Of a DNA stretch of 41,170 bases, positions 32,651 through 40,292 are shown piece after piece. The stretch's first letter is position 1. Each line of letters starts with the position of its first letter. Position numbers and translations under genes: made by a program. Location: the NCBI RefSeq assembly GCF_009865385.1, contig NZ_WWJT01000260.1:1-41170 (forward strand), read 5' to 3'. This DNA is from Streptomyces sp. SID486. GTDB taxonomy: Bacteria > Actinomycetota > Actinomycetes > Streptomycetales > Streptomycetaceae. The notes beneath the pieces were generated by a model. That model had not been told where the DNA came from. It searched no databases and saw only the letters and a program-made list of their open reading frames with translations.

Positions 32651-32771
32651 GTGGCCCCGGTGTTCCAGCACCGGGGCCACGCGCCGTTGAAGTCGGTAGA
32701 TCCGGCTCCCCTCAGCGCTGCTCGTGCGAGACGAGCAGCGGAGGCAACCGGCCGCAGCGAACGAGCTGCGG
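32651..32771. other. three consecutive hairpins in the leader of the transfer operon
   Basis: The 679-bp gap between the divergent DUF6284 and gntR genes begins with three perfect inverted repeats: GTGGCCCCGGTG/CACCGGGGCCAC (32651-32680), CGCTGCTCGT/ACGAGCAGCG (32716-32740) and CCGCAGC/GCTGCGG (32752-32771). A smaller one, CCTTCC-GTAA-GGAAGG, lies near 32920. They would fold in the leftward 5' leader as attenuators, or could be a DNA element such as a single-strand origin. The rest of the gap to 33212 shows no convincing gene. Confidence 0.6.
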
Positions 32772-33215
32772 AGGCTGGACGAAGTGAGATCGGGCTTCGC
32801 CGACGCGCCGTTGCCACGGAGCGCCGGTCCCGAGCCGGGGATCGGGTGCGTCATGGTCACTGCTCTGACGCCAGCAGGACGGCGCGCACCAGGTGGCGTC
32901 TCACGGGTTGGCCTTCCGTAAGGAAGGGGTGATCCCGAGGGACGTTCTCCAGGGCTGGCACGCAGGACGGGACTGCTCGCCCGCCGCGAAGTGGCCGCCG
33001 ACGGCCGTCACTCGGGCCGATGCGAGGGCGGGCAGAATCCCGCCAAATCGAATCCCTATTGAATTCTCAACCAACGATCGCTGTCTTCGTACTCGCCCTC
33101 GCGGGTTTTCCTCCGCACGCCTAAGCGCTTCCGGGCCGGCAAGCCCCCTCTTGAGCTGCGGACATGCCGGGGTCCGGCACCCGGCGGCTGTTTCCATCCG
33201 TCGGACACATCCCTA

Positions 33216-33272
33216 AGGTTCCCTAGGGTTCCCTGCGGTGTCAAGCGGTAAGGTAGGGAACCTCAGGGAAGT
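33216..33272. promoter_or_regulatory. operator of the GntR (KorSA-like) regulator
   Basis: Four copies of one motif lie within 57 bp: AGGTTCCCTA (33216), AGGGTTCCCT (33225), TAGGGAACCT (33254) and the partial CAGGGAAGT (33264). The first and third are perfect inverted repeats. They begin 21-77 bp upstream of the gntR ATG and overlap a possible -10 (TAAGGT, 33248). Autorepression by a GntR protein, as for KorSA of pSAM2, is the natural reading. They may also control the divergent transfer operon. Confidence 0.7.
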
Positions 33273-33292
33273 GACTAAAGGGAGCAGGCGCC

Positions 33293-34051
33293 ATGGCAGG
33301 CCAGGCCGACAATCGGGCCCCGTACGCGAAGATTGCCGCCCACTACACGGAGCTGATTACGTCTGGACAGCTAGAGCCAGGCACCCTCTTGCCGAGCATC
33401 AAGAACCTGTCGGAAGAGTGGGCCGTGAGCACCGCCACGGCGGAAAAGGCTCTGCGCAAGCTGCGCAACGAGGGACTTGTGCGCGGTATCCACGGGATCG
33501 GCACCGAGGTTCTGGACCAGCCCGCCCCCATGTCTTCGGGATCTCAGCGCCAGGACCGGGGGCGCCGCACCGGATCTAGCTGGGGGGCCGGCGAAAGGTC
33601 CGACTCGCACCAGGCGGCCGTAGTGGCGGCGCCCGCCGACGTGGCACAGGCACTGGACATTCAGCCCGGCTCCGAGGTGATCCGCCGTAGCCGGGTGTAC
33701 CGCGACCGGCACGGCATCGTGGCCCACAGCACGTCATGGATTCCCGCTCGTTACGGGAAGCTGATCCCACAACTGGCTGAGAGCGCACGGCTGAAGGGCG
33801 GTACCTCACTCCAGCTCATCGCGCAGGCTACCGGCAACCCGATCAGTCATCGCGTCGACACTGCCACGGCACGTCTACTGACGCCGGAGTACGCACACCT
33901 CTTGGAGCTGGATCCCGAACGCCAACCGGCCGAACCGGTGGTCGTGATGACGGCTAAGTTTGTGGACAGTGAGGGAAACGTCGTGGAATACGGCGTGGAC
34001 CTTGGGGGCCCCGGTCGCACGTGGCGCACAGAATCAGAGGTGACCCCATGA
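33293..34051 (+). CDS. GntR/HutC-family regulator with UTRA domain (KorSA-like)
   Basis: A 252-aa repressor. The N-terminal winged helix is clear (YAKIAAHYTELITSGQLEPGTLLPSIKNLSEEWAVS...KALRKLRNEGLV), then a Gly/Arg/Ser-rich linker and a C-terminal UTRA ligand-binding domain (VIRRSRVYRDRHGIVAHSTSWIPARY ...). Proteins of this type silence transfer and replication in AICEs and conjugative plasmids (KorSA of pSAM2, TraR/KorA types). The start ATG at 33293 has GGGAG upstream. The kinase gene starts inside its stop codon (ATGA at 34048), so the two are coupled. Confidence 0.88.
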   Translation: MAGQADNRAPYAKIAAHYTELITSGQLEPGTLLPSIKNLSEEWAVSTATAEKALRKLRNEGLVRGIHGIGTEVLDQPAPMSSGSQRQDRGRRTGSSWGAGERSDSHQAAVVAAPADVAQALDIQPGSEVIRRSRVYRDRHGIVAHSTSWIPARYGKLIPQLAESARLKGGTSLQLIAQATGNPISHRVDTATARLLTPEYAHLLELDPERQPAEPVVVMTAKFVDSEGNVVEYGVDLGGPGRTWRTESEVTP

Positions 34052-34725
34052 CGGTCTTGGCCGACACGCTCGCGAGCGTGCTCGAAGAGCGCCTAGGTTC
34101 ACTCCTCACGGCCCGCAGGGCTGGCGCAAGCACCGTTGAAGCCGAAGCGGAGATAGACCTCATCTCCCAGACCATGACGAGACCGATGCCATCACGTCCA
34201 CCGTTCTGCGTCCTCATGGCCGGGCTTCCGGGCTCCGGCAAGACCACCCTCTCCCGCGCCCTGACGGATCGTGGGTTCATACGCCTGTGCCCAGATGAGG
34301 AGATGTACCGCCGGCACGGTGTGTATGGGGTCGACTTCCCGCGGGGCACGTTCCCCACCCTTGAACGGCCTGTGCTCGAAGACGTGGCCCTTGAACTCGC
34401 GGAGCACCTCAAGGCCGGCCATAACGTCGTGGTCGACCATGGCTTCTGGACGCCGGCCGACCGAGCCAAGTGGCGCCGTATCGCCACCGACGCTGGCGCC
34501 GTCCCTGTTCTGGTCTACCTCGCTGCCAGCCATGACGAACTGTGGGAGAGGGTCAGTAAGCGCAACGAGTTTCACGCGGACGATCCGAACTCCATCTACT
34601 TCTCGGAGAGCGACCTACAGCGGTACCGAAACCGGTTCTTCCCTCCTGAGGCGGACGAACCACACCTCCTCTACCGGGGTGACGCTGCGGCCGTGATTGC
34701 GGCCATGGATGCCGCCAACCCTTGA
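34048..34725 (+). CDS. P-loop kinase-like ATP-binding protein
   Basis: A 225-aa protein with an N-terminal helical segment and a P-loop nucleotide kinase fold: Walker A GLPGSGKTTLSRAL (about residues 58-71), CPDEEMYRRHG, VVVDHGFWTPADRAKWRR (a Walker B-like strand with Asp-His) and a lid region LWERVSKRNEF. It resembles the broad zeta-toxin/gluconate-kinase-like group of predicted small-molecule or nucleotide kinases. It is translationally coupled to the gntR-type gene, as in several streptomycete AICEs, so it may modulate the regulator or make its effector. A toxin role is possible but no antitoxin partner is visible. Confidence 0.75.
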   Translation: MTVLADTLASVLEERLGSLLTARRAGASTVEAEAEIDLISQTMTRPMPSRPPFCVLMAGLPGSGKTTLSRALTDRGFIRLCPDEEMYRRHGVYGVDFPRGTFPTLERPVLEDVALELAEHLKAGHNVVVDHGFWTPADRAKWRRIATDAGAVPVLVYLAASHDELWERVSKRNEFHADDPNSIYFSESDLQRYRNRFFPPEADEPHLLYRGDAAAVIAAMDAANP

Positions 34726-34784
34726 CGGCGCCTTATCAAATGGAACTGCAGGGTCCCGAATGATTCCGCTGACTGCGATGGTGA

Positions 34785-35906
34785 TCAGAAGGGAAGTTCA
34801 TCATCTCCCGGAACGGCAAGTTGTGTCCCCTGTTCCTCCATTCCCGCGACATTGAGGGCTTCGGACAGGATCTGCCGCATGTGCGGCTGTACCGAAGCTA
34901 GTAGGGCGTCCTGCAATTCTGGTTCCAGCACTGTCTGCTTCATGCCAACCATGAAACGCTCTTTGTCGGATGCCATTCCCGCTAGGATGATGTCTCTTTC
35001 CGCGGATGTGCCGAACTCGTCAAAATGCCGCACGACTTCCATGATCCGGTCACTTCTACGCCTGGCGCCGACGTGGTGCAGGAGATTTTTGGCATCCTCG
35101 GCCAGCTGGGCAAGGTTCAGATCTAGCACTGCCCCTTGCAGGCTTGGCGGAAGATGCCAACAAGCTATGAGTGTCAGGAAAGTTTCGACGTACTCACCTG
35201 CATCTGCTCGGCGCAGTCCTGCAGTGATTACAGGTGTAGAGCTTCCATGAACCCTGGCGGCATAGCGAAGCAGCATCTCGACGATGGCGGACTTCTTTGC
35301 TGTGTTTCCGTTAAACCACGGGTCTTCGTTATTAGTATCTTCCACGGGGAAGGCTTCATCCAAAGCGATGATGCATTGAATGACCTCATGAGGTGTGCCC
35401 TCCGCAACCCATTCCATGAGGCTATCACATGGAATTCGAGCTTTGGTCATTTCGCCAGTTACGTGCGGTAGCCAAGTGGAGACGGGTGCGCCCTCGGACT
35501 GCTCGATTAGGTCAACTAGATCGAACATTCCAGCCCGTTGGAATGGAAGCAAATTTAGCGGCTTCCTTATGCTTGCGTGCTTGATTTCTGCGACGGGTGA
35601 GATTCCGCTAATAGGTGAGTGCTTCGCATTAGCGGCAACGAACTTAGCGCGCCAGGAATTTTCGTCCACTTCCTGAGTGGAGAGGGGGGTTCCATGCCTC
35701 CTTCCGAACTCGGCTATTGCTGCCACCAATGAAAGCAATTGATGGAGGCTCGCCGCACTTTTTCCTGAGAGCTTGTCTTGAATTGTCGACCGCGCCATGG
35801 GGCGATGGCGTCCAGCTCCGTGCATCAGACGCTCAAGTTCTCTCACGGAGGGATTGCCGACCCGAAGGCGCAGATCTCGAAGCTGTTTGGCCAGACCGTT
35901 AGTCAT
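34785..35906 (-). CDS. HTH-domain protein with unknown C-terminal helical domain
   Basis: A 373-aa protein. Residues 1 to about 75 match an XRE-like helix-turn-helix found at the N-terminus of many actinobacterial signalling/NTPase proteins (LAKQLRDLRLRVGNPSVRELERLM ... ARSTIQDKLSGK). The remaining ~290 aa are mostly helical (TLIACWHLPPSLQGAVLDLNLAQL, RSDRIMEVVRHFDEFG, MVGMKQTVLEPELQDALLASVQ) and show no P-loop; I do not recognise them. The ATG at 35906 has GAGGGGGAG upstream. Codon use is visibly more AT-rich than the backbone. Phased GTCCG repeats lie directly upstream, suggesting autoregulation. It converges with the kinase gene. Confidence 0.65.
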   Translation of the reverse strand: MTNGLAKQLRDLRLRVGNPSVRELERLMHGAGRHRPMARSTIQDKLSGKSAASLHQLLSLVAAIAEFGRRHGTPLSTQEVDENSWRAKFVAANAKHSPISGISPVAEIKHASIRKPLNLLPFQRAGMFDLVDLIEQSEGAPVSTWLPHVTGEMTKARIPCDSLMEWVAEGTPHEVIQCIIALDEAFPVEDTNNEDPWFNGNTAKKSAIVEMLLRYAARVHGSSTPVITAGLRRADAGEYVETFLTLIACWHLPPSLQGAVLDLNLAQLAEDAKNLLHHVGARRRSDRIMEVVRHFDEFGTSAERDIILAGMASDKERFMVGMKQTVLEPELQDALLASVQPHMRQILSEALNVAGMEEQGTQLAVPGDDELPF

Positions 35907-35922
35907 GCTCCCCCTCGCTCTG

Positions 35923-36065
35923 GTCCGAGCGTCCGAGTCAGTCCGGCAGCGTCCGGAGCTGTCCGGGAACGTCCGGAGGCTGTGGAGGAAGCCTAAGGCA
36001 CCAGCCTGAACGCTGTCCGGCAATTGCCGGGAAAGTCCGAGGAGTTGGTGCCCCGCTGGCCGGAC
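35923..36065. repeat. 10-bp-phased GTCCG array in front of the HTH gene
   Basis: GTCCG begins at 35923, 35931, 35941, 35951, 35961 and 35971, so five of the six steps equal or approach one DNA helical turn (8,10,10,10,10). Further copies lie at 36014 and 36035 (two turns apart), with an inverted copy (CGGAC) at 36061. The first copies are 17 bp from the start codon of the leftward HTH gene, and a possible -10 (TAGGCT on the minus strand, 35990-35995) lies just beyond the main block. The same phased motif recurs next to attR (40991-41085). It looks like a cooperative protein-binding array. Confidence 0.75.
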
Positions 36066-36180
36066 AGCTTGACTCAAGAGCGCAATGCCCCCGGCCCCTC
36101 CGCTGACTCGGTAGGGCCGGCGGCCTGTTTCGCGACAGTCAGGCCCTGGGGCTACCTGACGGAAAGATTGGAGTACCGCC

Positions 36181-36321
36181 GTGTCGAAGACTGATGGGCC
36201 TCTGTGTGAGGAGAATGCCGAAGTGCAGCGCCGAAGAATCGATCTTTGGCTTGCTGGCATCGGATCTGTTGCTGCGCTTGTTACCGCGGCTGCCGCACTG
36301 ATCACGGCTCTCAAGGGATGA
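36181..36321 (+). CDS. 46-aa single-helix membrane peptide
   Basis: A short reading frame from GTG 36181 to TGA 36319 with GGAG 8 nt before the start. The peptide has a polar N-terminus (SKTDGPLCEENAEVQRRR) and then one Ala/Leu-rich hydrophobic helix (IDLWLAGIGSVAALVTAA, ending ITALKG), a typical single-span layout with positive residues on the cytoplasmic side. It lies alone on the plus strand between the HTH gene and the HNH nuclease. It could be a small toxin-like or effector peptide of the cargo; that is inference. Confidence 0.55.
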   Translation: MSKTDGPLCEENAEVQRRRIDLWLAGIGSVAALVTAAAALITALKG

Positions 36322-36451
36322 TGGCACCTCGGGCGCCGCAACAGGGGGCCGACATCCGCGAGTGACATCAACAGAGGCGTACAGCAGGGAACAACGACGC
36401 ACTGATCCTTCCTGGCAATGCGCCAACCTCCCAGCGTCCCACCGACGCAAA

Positions 36452-36468
36452 GGCCCCGCTACGGGGGC
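36452..36468 (-). terminator. terminator after the HNH nuclease gene
   Basis: On the minus strand, GCCCCCG-TAG-CGGGGCC is followed by TTT, starting 15 bp after the HNH stop codon. Small but well placed. Confidence 0.5.
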
Positions 36469-36483
36469 GCACGCGCCTGCGGA

Positions 36484-37698
36484 TCAGATGGTTGGAATCG
36501 GTTCTGCCGACTGTAGAGACGGCAGAACTGCCAAACCGGACCGCCTCAGCCACTCTTCATATCGCCAGCGCAGGGCATCGGCGTGCGGGCGCTTGGGCAG
36601 GTCCCGCAGATGGCCCTTCGTGATGCGCATGTCGTCAAGGGTTGGACCGCCGGGCACGGTGACGACGTCGAGCGTGTCCGGGTGGAACGCGAAGAGATAC
36701 GCGTCGTAGGCACGGTGCAGTGCGGCATTGAGAGGGATGCCGTTGCGGGGATCGTTCGTGCCATCTTCTGCTACGGGGCACAAGTGAGCCGCCTCCAGCA
36801 TCTCTGGGACGCTGACTCCGGAGAGCGGGCAGCGGGGAGTGTAACGCTGGAAGACGCGCAGCTTGAAGCGAGGCTGCCCAGGCCTGACACGCACGTTTCG
36901 TCGCTCCCTTCTGCTTCCGTTTCCTGTCAGACCGAAGGGCTCGCTATCTGAATGATCCTCGCTGAGGATTAGCGTGGGTGGCTCCTTCTCGTACGACAGC
37001 AGAAAAGTGCTGCTTCGGTCGTCCCATCCCTCAACCCACGCGAACCGAACGATGCGCCACTTTGAGCGGGGCGTGGGTTTCGCCAGCACGAAAATTGGCA
37101 GTCTCAGTTGTGCAGCCGCCTTCATCGCGTCAATTTCCGCGGTATCACGTCCTGTACCCCTCTCAGTCTTGGGATACCGGTAGAGCGCACCGTCTTCGGC
37201 AAGGTCGTCTGGGTAATGAGCCCCGGTGTGCAGGACACCGACCGCAATGCCACCCTTATGAATGGCGCCAGTTCTCGCTACATCCGCCCAGATGCCCTGG
37301 CCGCCTCCATAGGCGCCGAACTCTCGAAGCGCCCTGGGGGCAACTCTGTTCATGTCTTCGTTGGTTGTTCGCAAATGCGCCCAGACGGCGTGACGCCATG
37401 CGCGCTCTCCCTCGATGGTCGTAGGGGCGGCGTCAACAATGCCAAAGCCGAGCTTGTTGAGAATCCTGTTGCTATGCGCTTTCCCGCCACTGATTCGAGG
37501 CTCAGGCAGGCTGCCGTATTGGTGGCGGTAGGCCACGTTAGCTATGGCCTTAGCGTCGTACAGCCGGCCCTGGTGTTCTACGTAGAACTGACGCGGCTGG
37601 TCAAAGCGGTTGTCTGCGAGAAAAGCCTCGCGGCCTACTTGGTCGCACTCCCTCATTGCCTGGAGTACAGCGTCACGATCAATCCCAGCCCTAGTCAT
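36484..37698 (-). CDS. ScoMcrA-like modification-dependent HNH endonuclease
   Basis: A 404-aa putative type IV restriction enzyme. Residues 1 to about 88 (DRDAVLQAMRECDQVGREAFLA ... GRLYDAKAIANVAYRHQYG) resemble the N-terminal head domain of ScoMcrA. Residues about 97-240 form a second domain containing GIWADVARTG, AVGVLHTGAHYPDDL and YRYPKTERG, reminiscent of the SRA-like reader domain. The C-terminus is an HNH nuclease: CPLSG, EAAHLCPVAEDG (His305) and DPRNGIPLNAALHRAYD (Asn324, His328). ScoMcrA cleaves DNA carrying 5-methylcytosine or phosphorothioate. This protein is shorter and the sulphur-binding domain is not obvious, so its modification specificity is unknown. The ATG at 37698 has a weak AGGA just upstream. 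Confidence 0.8.
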   Translation of the reverse strand: MTRAGIDRDAVLQAMRECDQVGREAFLADNRFDQPRQFYVEHQGRLYDAKAIANVAYRHQYGSLPEPRISGGKAHSNRILNKLGFGIVDAAPTTIEGERAWRHAVWAHLRTTNEDMNRVAPRALREFGAYGGGQGIWADVARTGAIHKGGIAVGVLHTGAHYPDDLAEDGALYRYPKTERGTGRDTAEIDAMKAAAQLRLPIFVLAKPTPRSKWRIVRFAWVEGWDDRSSTFLLSYEKEPPTLILSEDHSDSEPFGLTGNGSRRERRNVRVRPGQPRFKLRVFQRYTPRCPLSGVSVPEMLEAAHLCPVAEDGTNDPRNGIPLNAALHRAYDAYLFAFHPDTLDVVTVPGGPTLDDMRITKGHLRDLPKRPHADALRWRYEEWLRRSGLAVLPSLQSAEPIPTI

Positions 37699-37889
37699 GG
37701 AGCAATCCTAGAAGGAGCCACTGACAACGTGGGCTCGAAAACGGCGGCCTGGTCGATATGCCCTATTAGGTCGTCTTTAGGAGGGGGCTGTAGCTCGGTG
37801 GATGCCACGTCCTCGACGCAGAGAGCAGTAGGTCCTAGCAATGCCAAAATGGCCGCATGGCCATCTGCGGCTTACAACGGGCAGTGAAA

Positions 37890-38966
37890 TTAGCGCCCTG
37901 GTGTGAAACTTTCCGATGCGACGTTTTCCGGATCTCTTACTTCAAGAGCGGATTGGATCTCTGGGTCGATAAATTGCAATCGACTGTCAAACCGATGCTG
38001 CAAATTGCTGACGAGCCGCGCAATTGTATTCCCGCATGTCCCCTTGTCTAGGTAGACCCTCATCCATTGGGGGCCGATTTCTAGGCGAAGGGTGTGTCCG
38101 ACATGCAAATCAACGGCTTCCACTCGCGCCAAATCGCCGGAAACCTCGGGGATTCCCCATAGCCTGAATGGCTGTCTTGAAGCAAAAAGACTAGCTACGA
38201 AGTCTTCTAGGTTGGGAATCCTGCGACTAAAGCGGATGGCAATCGGCGAGCCGTTAAATCTTGAGCCACCCTCTTGCCCAACTGATTCCCAGTCAAGAGA
38301 TCGCTTTTCGCAGAGCTTGACAAATCCGTGGTAACGCTGCACTACAGTATCTACGAACTGAAAATGATACTCCAGGTCGCCAGATGCGGCAAAGCGCCCC
38401 ATCCTGTCTACGCCCTCGTTTACCCGCCCAAGATCTGGGTTGCTGATAGTGACTTGGACGCTGTCGAAAGATACAGCGGATCTGTAATTTTCATTATGGG
38501 AAATATGCCGAAGTAGACGTTCGGCGCCGCGCCCAGAAAGATTGATGGTCAAATCTTGAGCGGGGTCATCGTCTGTGAGGAAATCGCGACCATGGAATTT
38601 GGTTCGGACGCGATTGGAGATAGCTCCTGGCCACACGTTTTCTAGGTGCCCAGATGGGAGCCACATCCAATCCAAATCCCTGCGGCGCTCCACTTTTTCG
38701 TGAAGAAACGGACTGACTTTTCGCATTGGCATACTTGTGTGGATGGACCAAAATCGACCTCCGAGTTGGTCGATCCACAATTCGCCATCGTTCACGAAAA
38801 CACGGAAAAGGAAGGCGTCGTCGGTCGGGATGTAACTGTTGGCCCCGAAAATAGCGCGAATCTTCGCTTCCGGGTCGTTCTCCTCGCAGTGGGCCTCTAG
38901 TACCACTGTCCGTGTAGGCCCAGACGCTTCAAGCAGGCGCTCGACCATGGTCGCCCGAGTCGTCAT
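37890..38966 (-). CDS. uncharacterised 358-aa protein, partner of a PD-(D/E)XK-like protein
   Basis: I do not recognise this protein. It is a mixed alpha/beta sequence with several Trp/Phe-rich segments (DAFLFRVFVNDGELWIDQLGG, RFWSIHTSMP, DLDWMWLPSGHLENVWPG). There is no signal peptide, membrane helix or P-loop, and the C-terminal part is LRLEIGPQWMRVYLDKGTCGNTIARLV. Its ATG overlaps the stop of the upstream nuclease-like gene (ATGA, 38963-38966), so the two are translated together, probably in fixed ratio. Base composition is clearly lower in GC than the backbone, with codons such as ATA and AAT. It may be the sensor or specificity subunit of a two-component defence system; that is inference. 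Confidence 0.7.
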   Translation of the reverse strand: MTTRATMVERLLEASGPTRTVVLEAHCEENDPEAKIRAIFGANSYIPTDDAFLFRVFVNDGELWIDQLGGRFWSIHTSMPMRKVSPFLHEKVERRRDLDWMWLPSGHLENVWPGAISNRVRTKFHGRDFLTDDDPAQDLTINLSGRGAERLLRHISHNENYRSAVSFDSVQVTISNPDLGRVNEGVDRMGRFAASGDLEYHFQFVDTVVQRYHGFVKLCEKRSLDWESVGQEGGSRFNGSPIAIRFSRRIPNLEDFVASLFASRQPFRLWGIPEVSGDLARVEAVDLHVGHTLRLEIGPQWMRVYLDKGTCGNTIARLVSNLQHRFDSRLQFIDPEIQSALEVRDPENVASESFTPGR

Positions 38967-39913
38967 GGCCTCTCCTCTGCTTCGTCGTCTTCGCTATCGT
39001 CACCGTCGCCCAGCTCTTGGAGAAGGTCAAGCTGATTGGGGTCGGGTTGGAGACGTTGTCGTGACCGTGACCGTCGAGACAAGGCTTGGTACGCCTGCGT
39101 TCTTCCGCGGGCGTCGAACGCCTCGGGTGTTCGAAGGATGCGTACGATCGTGTCGTCCCTGCCGGGGCTCAGACTGCACTGAAAAGTGTCTGGGTAGTCC
39201 CGGGCGATCTGCCGTGCGGCGGCGCTCACCTTACGTAGCAGTTGCCCACGGGCTGCTCTGCCATAGAACGCGTAGTACCGACAACAGTCTTCGGCGAGTC
39301 GGCGCACTGTCACGCTGCTCTCGCCGAGTGCCGCGGCCTTGACTAGATGACTACGCACAGGGGCGATGAACTCGCTGTCGTCTGACTCATGGTCATACGG
39401 GATGTACGTGATGGGAGGGGCGAGTAGCTCGACGCCGCGTCTCGGAAGGCCGGCCTTCAAGTGCTCGGATGCGCGTTCAGGGGTAACGAGCCGGATCAGT
39501 TTGTCGGACACCGCGACCAGGGGATACCCAACTCCAGCGCTGTCCAAGCTGAGGGCGAGACGCTCAGCGTGCTCCTCTAGCCCCAGGTACAGAACTTCCA
39601 TCGACGGCTTCACGGCATGGGGCAGGTTGACTGCGGTGGCTTGGACGACTCTCTCTGGAGTCACCGCGCCGTAGCGTCGTGCCTGCTCTACCTCAACGTT
39701 CGCCCCAGACTTGGCCTCGCATAGAACGATGTGCGCGGCCATGTCGTGGAACAGCACGACGTCGGGTACCACACTGTTGTTGGCTCCGGTGCTGAGCGGG
39801 ACCTCGAGTGCCACCACTCGGAATCCCCCTTCAGCGAGGGGCGCAGAGTTGATGTCGTGGAGCGTGCATAGACCCAGCAAGGCATTGATGGGCAACAGCC
39901 TGCGTGCCGTCAA
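38963..39913 (-). CDS. PD-(D/E)XK nuclease-like protein, first gene of a two-gene operon
   Basis: A 316-aa protein whose N-terminal part fits the PD-(D/E)XK fold: Glu37 (VALEVPLS), Pro50-Asp51 (VVPDVVLF), Glu66-x-Lys68 (IVLCEAKSG) and a following Gln77-x3-Tyr81 (QARRYGAV) like the QxxxY motif of Cas4/RecB-type nucleases. The middle (PITYIPYDHESDDSEFIAPV) and helical C-terminal regions (VRRLAEDCCRYYAFYGRAARGQLLRK) are unfamiliar, and the tail is very acidic (DGDDSEDDEAEE). It starts at a TTG (39913) preceded by AGGAGG. The partner gene overlaps its stop codon. Nuclease activity is predicted, not shown. Confidence 0.7.
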   Translation of the reverse strand: MTARRLLPINALLGLCTLHDINSAPLAEGGFRVVALEVPLSTGANNSVVPDVVLFHDMAAHIVLCEAKSGANVEVEQARRYGAVTPERVVQATAVNLPHAVKPSMEVLYLGLEEHAERLALSLDSAGVGYPLVAVSDKLIRLVTPERASEHLKAGLPRRGVELLAPPITYIPYDHESDDSEFIAPVRSHLVKAAALGESSVTVRRLAEDCCRYYAFYGRAARGQLLRKVSAAARQIARDYPDTFQCSLSPGRDDTIVRILRTPEAFDARGRTQAYQALSRRSRSRQRLQPDPNQLDLLQELGDGDDSEDDEAEERP

Positions 39914-39942
39914 CGGACCTCCTGGATCGCACAGTTCGGAAG

Positions 39943-39948
39943 ATCCTA
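39943..39948 (-). promoter_or_regulatory. possible -10 box of the nuclease operon
   Basis: On the minus strand, TAGGAT lies about 30 nt upstream of the TTG start, with a TAGTCA word 18 nt further upstream as a weak -35. Nothing else in 39949-40146 looks like a gene or a strong signal. Confidence 0.35.
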
Positions 39949-40146
39949 CTCTCCGTGTGGCACGCGTGACTAGTTGTGGTGATCAAGTCCTGACACGGCT
40001 AGTGCTATCCCATACGGCGGGCCGCGCCTCAGTCGTATAGCTCGTTGCTCTCCTCCAGGCATCCCCTATCAGCACGGATTACGGACCTGCCGGAGGGGTG
40101 AGGTGGCCGGGACTGTGACTCGAAGATGCTCACAGTCGCTCAAGCC

Positions 40147-40164
40147 CTGGCGAACGCTGGCGAA
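40147..40164. repeat. CTGGCGAA pair at 10-bp spacing (left pair)
   Basis: CTGGCGAA occurs at 40147 and 40157, exactly 10 bp apart, followed by TACTGCCAG. The same pair with the same spacing recurs at 40709/40719. It lies in the 379-bp gap between the nuclease operon and the 39-aa peptide gene. Confidence 0.55.
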
Positions 40165-40292
40165 TACTGCCAGCCACACCCAGTGCTCGGATGTGCACGG
40201 TAGCGTCCGCGTCGTGGCTCAGCCCTCGCCTCTGTGAGTCTCTTCTGCTCACCCACGAGCAGGAGGTACCAGGAGAGGTGGGAGGTGAGTTC

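Noticed and set aside
32629..32860. Small minus-strand frames between the transfer operon and gntR
   Set aside because: They run through three perfect hairpins, lack ribosome sites and have Arg/Ser-rich low-complexity content.
37785..37860. tRNA-like stretch (GGGGGCTGTAGCTCGGTGG)
   Set aside because: It resembles a D arm but no matching acceptor 3' strand, anticodon stem or T arm follows.
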